Of a stretch of DNA of 9,744 nucleotides, positions 7,764 through 9,744 are shown piece after piece (position 1 is the stretch's first letter; each line of letters opens with the position of its first letter). The stretch is from an uncultured Collinsella sp. (GTDB lineage Bacteria; Actinomycetota; Coriobacteriia; Coriobacteriales; Coriobacteriaceae): positions 1-9,744 of the forward strand of contig CAUBTS010000080.1 in assembly GCA_958438955.1 (NCBI GenBank), read 5' to 3'. The translations under genes were made by a program, and so were the position numbers. Below the pieces are notes generated by a model. It saw nothing but the letters and a program-made list of their open reading frames with translations, had not been told where the DNA came from and did not search any database.

Positions 7764-7764
7764 A

Positions 7765-7770
7765 ATTATA
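7765..7770 (-). promoter_or_regulatory. -10 box of the ATPase gene
   Basis: A perfect TATAAT on the minus strand sits in the 14-nt centre of the inverted repeat, 33 bp before the start codon. This would give a leader of roughly 25-27 nt. The best -35-like hexamer is TTGCTC (7791-7796 on the minus strand) with a long 20-bp spacer, so activator help or a different -35 is possible. Confidence 0.55.
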
Positions 7771-7777
7771 GCGATTC

Positions 7778-7797
7778 TTGATTAATTAGAGAGCAAG
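7778..7797 (+). repeat. 20-nt motif TTGATTA-N7-AGCAAG, copy 2
   Basis: The plus-strand copy has spacer ATTAGAG and forms the right arm of the inverted repeat with copy 1. It covers where the -35 region of the ATPase promoter should be. Confidence 0.6.
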
Positions 7798-7809
7798 ATT
7801 ATGTCTGAC

Positions 7810-7829
7810 TTGATTAACACTTAAGCAAG
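7810..7829 (+). repeat. 20-nt motif TTGATTA-N7-AGCAAG, copy 3
   Basis: This direct repeat of copy 2 has a different spacer (ACACTTA), starts 32 bp downstream of it and is therefore on about the same helix face. With one more base it is also an imperfect palindrome, CTTGATTAA-CAC-TTAAGCAAG (8 of 9 pairs), followed by six T (7830-7835). A weak plus-strand terminator is an alternative reading. Confidence 0.5.
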
Positions 7830-7842
7830 TTTTTTCACTATT

Positions 7843-7928
7843 ACTGCTCGAAGGATGCCGAGTGGCTGAGAGGGCAACCAAGCCCGAATGCGACTCCCCG
7901 AGCAGTCAATTTGGGACGGGGCTTTTTT
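7843..7928 (+). ncRNA. Candidate structured RNA with tRNA-Ser-like D arm, ending in a terminator
   Basis: ACTGCTCG (7843-7850) pairs perfectly with CGAGCAGT (7899-7906), enclosing a D-arm-like stretch, GCCGAGTGGCTGAGAGG (7857-7873), as seen in serine tRNAs. Possible inner hairpins are GCC-GAGT-GGC (7857-7866) and GGGC-AACCAA-GCCC (7872-7885). No anticodon arm, T arm or CCA tail is present, so it is not a working tRNA. An overlapping intrinsic terminator (7880-7928) competes with the outer stem. It could be a decayed or tRNA-like small RNA, or a leader switch, but no gene follows in that direction. No known riboswitch class is recognised. Confidence 0.4.
7880..7928 (+). terminator. Plus-strand intrinsic terminator of the structured RNA
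   Basis: AAGCCCG (7880-7886) can pair with CGGGGCTT (7917-7924, one G bulged), and TCCC (7895-7898) with GGGA (7913-7916) inside. A run of six T follows at 7923-7928. The 5' strand overlaps the 3' side of the GGGC/GCCC hairpin, and the inner loop contains the distal arm of the outer stem, so the two folds exclude each other in part. Confidence 0.5.
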
Positions 7929-7947
7929 GACTACCCTCCCCCTGCAG

Positions 7948-7981
7948 AAAAATCCCTAACGCAGTTGCGGTGAAATAGGGA
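7948..7981 (-). terminator. Terminator-like hairpin on the minus strand, overlapping the 26-bp inverted repeat
   Basis: On the minus strand TCCCTA (7981-7976) pairs with TAGGGA (7958-7953), with CGC/GCG pairing inside, followed directly by TTTTT (7952-7948). It is placed to end transcription of the small gene at 8054-8227. Its 5' arm is shared with the far more stable 26-bp stem, so the two folds compete. Confidence 0.4.
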
Positions 7982-8029
7982 CTGTTTTTGCTGGTCAAAC
8001 CGCAAAACAGTCCCTATTTCACCGCAACT
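7963..8029. repeat. Perfect 26-bp-arm inverted repeat
   Basis: Left arm 7963-7988 (begins AGTTGCGGTGAAATAGGG) and right arm 8004-8029 are exact reverse complements, with a 15-nt centre (7989-8003) that can extend the stem with GC pairs. Both strands would give a very stable hairpin. The perfect arms and the position between unrelated genes suggest a dispersed palindromic repeat unit (REP- or MITE-like) rather than a gene-specific operator. No transposase or target-site duplication is seen. Confidence 0.75.
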
Positions 8030-8053
8030 TATTGGTGGCCTTTTGGGTGGCAC

Positions 8054-8227
8054 TCAGCGCCACGGATCGTCTTCGAACAGCGGCTCGCGCTCGGGGCGGC
8101 GATCGCTGTAGGGATCGTAGCCGTCGTCGTCCTCGTTCTCGGCACGGATGTAGGGGTCGCGCGGCTTGGGTGCCGGTTTGGACGTGGGCTTGAGCGCCGG
8201 CGCGCTTGTCTTGATCTCGTCTTTCAT
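8054..8227 (-). CDS. Small acidic, proline-rich protein, unknown function
   Basis: The 57-aa frame is MKDEIKTSAP... ending FEDDPWR. The start at 8227 is chosen because GAGGAG (8236-8241) lies eight bases upstream. The in-frame ATG at 8233 is only two bases from it, and the one at 8245 has no ribosome binding site. Residues 9-24 are rich in Pro, Ala and Lys, and 29-57 in Asp, Glu and Arg. There is no transmembrane segment, signal peptide or Cys. The composition looks disordered. It follows clpB on the same strand but is separated from it by a strong terminator, so it needs its own promoter, which is not visible. Good start signal, stop and charge pattern make a real gene likely; function is unknown. 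Confidence 0.65.
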   Translation of the reverse strand: MKDEIKTSAPALKPTSKPAPKPRDPYIRAENEDDDGYDPYSDRRPEREPLFEDDPWR

Positions 8228-8277
8228 CTGCATAGCTCCTCGCATCGCATCCGTTCAATATCATCGATTGTCGCACG

Positions 8278-8314
8278 AAAAAGGGCGGCGGACCCGATTG
8301 GATCCGCCGCCCTT
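8278..8314 (-). terminator. Rho-independent terminator of clpB
   Basis: A perfect 12-bp GC-rich stem (AAGGGCGGCGGA at 8281-8292 with TCCGCCGCCCTT at 8303-8314) and 10-nt loop lie 41 bp past the clpB stop codon. On the minus strand the stem is followed by T residues (the A run 8278-8282 on the plus strand). Confidence 0.85.
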
Positions 8315-8355
8315 GGCGTTTTGCGATGAGGTGCGGTTAAAGCCGGCCCCATAAT

Positions 8356-9744
8356 TTACTCTGCGTCGGGAACCTCGTAGGTGGCCGCCGGCGTGTTATC
8401 GCACACGACGGTAAAGCCGCCGTCCTTATCGACATCGACCGTCACCTGATCGCCCTCGCGCACCATGCCGTCGATGATGGCGGCGGCGATGGCATCGACA
8501 ACCTCACGCTGCACCAGACGCTTGAGCGGACGGGCACCAAAGACCGGATCCAGGCCGCCCACGGCGAGCATCTGCTTGGCCGCCGGGGTGATGGCAAGCG
8601 TCATGCGTTCCTTGGCCAGACGTGCACGGACGTCGGCGAGCTGAATATCGACGATCTTCTCGATCTGCGCCATGCCAAGCGGATGGAACACCACGATATC
8701 GTCGATACGGTTGAGGAACTCGGGGCGGAAGGTCTGAGCCATGGCCGCGTCGACCTGATGGCGCATCTCCTCCTCGTCCTTGCCGGAAAGCTCAGCAATA
8801 GCCTTGGAGCCCACGTTGCTCGTCATGATGATGATCGTGTTCTTGAAGGACACCTGGCGACCCTGACCGTCGGTCAGGCGGCCGTCGTCGAGCACCTGCA
8901 GCAGCACGTTGAAGACATCCGGATGGGCCTTCTCCATCTCGTCGAGCAAGATCACGGAGTACGGACGACGGCGAACGGCCTCAGTGAGCTGGCCGCCCTC
9001 GTCGTAGCCCACGTATCCCGGGGGCGCACCGATCAGACGCTGGACGCTGAATTTCTCCATGTACTCGGACATGTCGATACGCACGAGCGCGCGCTCGTCG
9101 TCGAACAGGCACTCGGCCAGCGCCTTGGCGAGCTCGGTCTTGCCCACGCCGGTGGGGCCCAGGAAGAAGAAGCTGCCGATGGGCTTGTCTGGATCGGAGA
9201 GACCCGCACGGCTGCGGCGCACGGCCGCGGCGACGGCGGAGACGGCCTCGTCCTGGCCGATGACGCGCTTATGCAGCTCGCCCTCCAAGCCCTTCAGCTT
9301 GTCGAGCTCGCCCTGCATCATCTTGGAGACGGGCACGCCGGTCCAGGCGCTCACGACCTCGGCGATCTCATCGGAGGTCACCTGTTCGTTGAGGCCCTCG
9401 CCGTCCTGCTGCTTTTGTGCCTCGAGCGCGGCCTCGGAATCCTGAATCTGCTGCTGCAGGCCCGGAATCACGGAGTAGCGCAGCTCGGACGCACGGCCCA
9501 GGTCGCCGTTGCGCGTCGCACGCTCCTCCTCGCTCTTGGCCTCGTCGAGCTGCCCCTTGAGCTCCTGCACGTGGTCGATGGCGTTCTTTTGGTTGAGCCA
9601 GCCGGCCTTTTGCACATTGAGCTTTTCCTGGACCTCGGCAATCTCTTGGCGCAGGGCCTCCAGACGCTCCTTGGAGGCGTCGTCGGTCTCCTTCATGAGC
9701 GCCTGCTCCTCGATCTGCAGCTGGGTGAGCTGACGCGTGGTGGC
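8356..9744 (-). CDS. clpB: ATP-dependent chaperone ClpB, C-terminal half (5' end off the window)
   Basis: The frame is open to the right edge (462 codons visible, stop at 8356), so the start lies outside; a full ClpB is about 860-870 aa. Visible are the end of the coiled-coil middle domain (visible residues 1-115, with ERLEALRQEI-type heptads) and the linker WTGVPVSK. The second AAA+ module follows, with Walker A GPTGVGKT (196-203), the pore-loop motif GYVGYDEGG, Walker B VILLDEMEKA, sensor 1 TSNVGS, Arg finger in RPEFLNRIDD, and sensor 2 GARPLKR. ClpB is a cytoplasmic hexameric disaggregase that threads aggregated proteins with DnaK/DnaJ/GrpE. The middle domain separates it from ClpA and ClpC. 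All catalytic motifs seen are intact. Regulation cannot be judged because the promoter is outside. A strong terminator follows. Confidence 0.96.
   Translation of the reverse strand, partial: ATTRQLTQLQIEEQALMKETDDASKERLEALRQEIAEVQEKLNVQKAGWLNQKNAIDHVQELKGQLDEAKSEEERATRNGDLGRASELRYSVIPGLQQQIQDSEAALEAQKQQDGEGLNEQVTSDEIAEVVSAWTGVPVSKMMQGELDKLKGLEGELHKRVIGQDEAVSAVAAAVRRSRAGLSDPDKPIGSFFFLGPTGVGKTELAKALAECLFDDERALVRIDMSEYMEKFSVQRLIGAPPGYVGYDEGGQLTEAVRRRPYSVILLDEMEKAHPDVFNVLLQVLDDGRLTDGQGRQVSFKNTIIIMTSNVGSKAIAELSGKDEEEMRHQVDAAMAQTFRPEFLNRIDDIVVFHPLGMAQIEKIVDIQLADVRARLAKERMTLAITPAAKQMLAVGGLDPVFGARPLKRLVQREVVDAIAAAIIDGMVREGDQVTVDVDKDGGFTVVCDNTPAATYEVPDAE

Larger units (their letters stand above)
7741..7800. 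promoter_or_regulatory. 60-bp inverted repeat over the ATPase promoter
   Basis: The left arm (7741-7763) and right arm (7778-7800) pair at 21 of 23 positions around a 14-nt centre. The only mismatches are the two bases at 7755-7756 against 7785-7786. The repeat begins eight bases before the ATPase start codon, right next to its ribosome binding site. Each arm contains TTGATTA-N7-AGCAAG. It could act as a dimer-bound operator in DNA or as a leader hairpin in RNA; the promoter box in the centre favours the operator reading. Confidence 0.75.

Noticed and set aside
7856..7906. TPP riboswitch, because of GGATGC and CTGAGA (7866-7871)
   Set aside because: The other conserved TPP parts (ACCTGAT, the GGATAATGCC region and the AGGGA closure) are missing, the element is too short, and no thiamine gene follows.
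7844..7909. Functional tRNA-Ser gene
   Set aside because: A 7-bp acceptor-like stem and D-arm-like sequence are present, but there is no anticodon stem-loop, long variable arm or TTCGA-type T loop in the 48 bases between the stems.
7741..8029. An insertion sequence or a CRISPR array
   Set aside because: The inverted repeats have no transposase between or beside them and no visible target duplication. The three 20-nt motifs are not spaced as repeat-spacer units and no cas gene is present.

Overview
The window reads as chromosomal DNA of a GC-rich anaerobic actinobacterium of the Coriobacteriia, most likely Collinsella or a close relative. This is an inference from protein style: a large multi-Fe-S flavoprotein divergent from a TetR regulator, a DUF5692-type membrane protein, and recognisable intergenic sequence. 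No rRNA or other taxonomic marker is present.

Left part (1-4680). A redox locus. The 3' end of a very large minus-strand gene runs off the left edge. It encodes a flavoprotein with winged-helix-like, ferredoxin, GltD-type FAD/NAD(P) and second ferredoxin modules. Facing it across a 187-bp gap is a TetR/AcrR regulator (2839-3501), followed by a polytopic membrane protein of DUF5692 type (3565-4572), which ends at a strong intrinsic terminator (4641-4680). The gap holds two perfect 15-bp palindromes, TTGACR-N3-YGTCAA, and one degenerate copy. These are the obvious candidate operators for the TetR protein, so the simplest reading is one regulon: oxidoreductase plus membrane partner, controlled by a local ligand-sensing repressor.

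Middle (4681-6379). One monocistronic gene for a single-pass membrane protein with a long acidic cytoplasmic N-terminus and an unrecognised exported C-terminal region. It is convergent with the next gene.

Accessory patch (6380-8053). A minus-strand AAA_14/DUF4143 ATPase gene, visibly lower in GC than its surroundings. Its upstream intergenic region of about 320 bp is unusually structured. It contains three copies of a 20-nt motif (TTGATTA-N7-AGCAAG), two of them forming a 60-bp inverted repeat around a consensus TATAAT. Beside these lie a short structured RNA-like element with a tRNA-Ser-like D arm and an intrinsic terminator, and a perfect 26-bp-arm inverted repeat that overlaps a competing terminator-like hairpin on the other strand. 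This patch holds the most unexplained signal in the window.

Right part (8054-9744). A 57-aa proline- and acid-rich small protein gene, a strong minus-strand terminator, and the 3' half of clpB (disaggregase), which runs off the right edge.

Two of the largest genes, the flavoprotein and clpB, are open at the window edges. A very long open frame opposite the flavoprotein (165-2825, plus) is a GC-driven shadow, not a gene.
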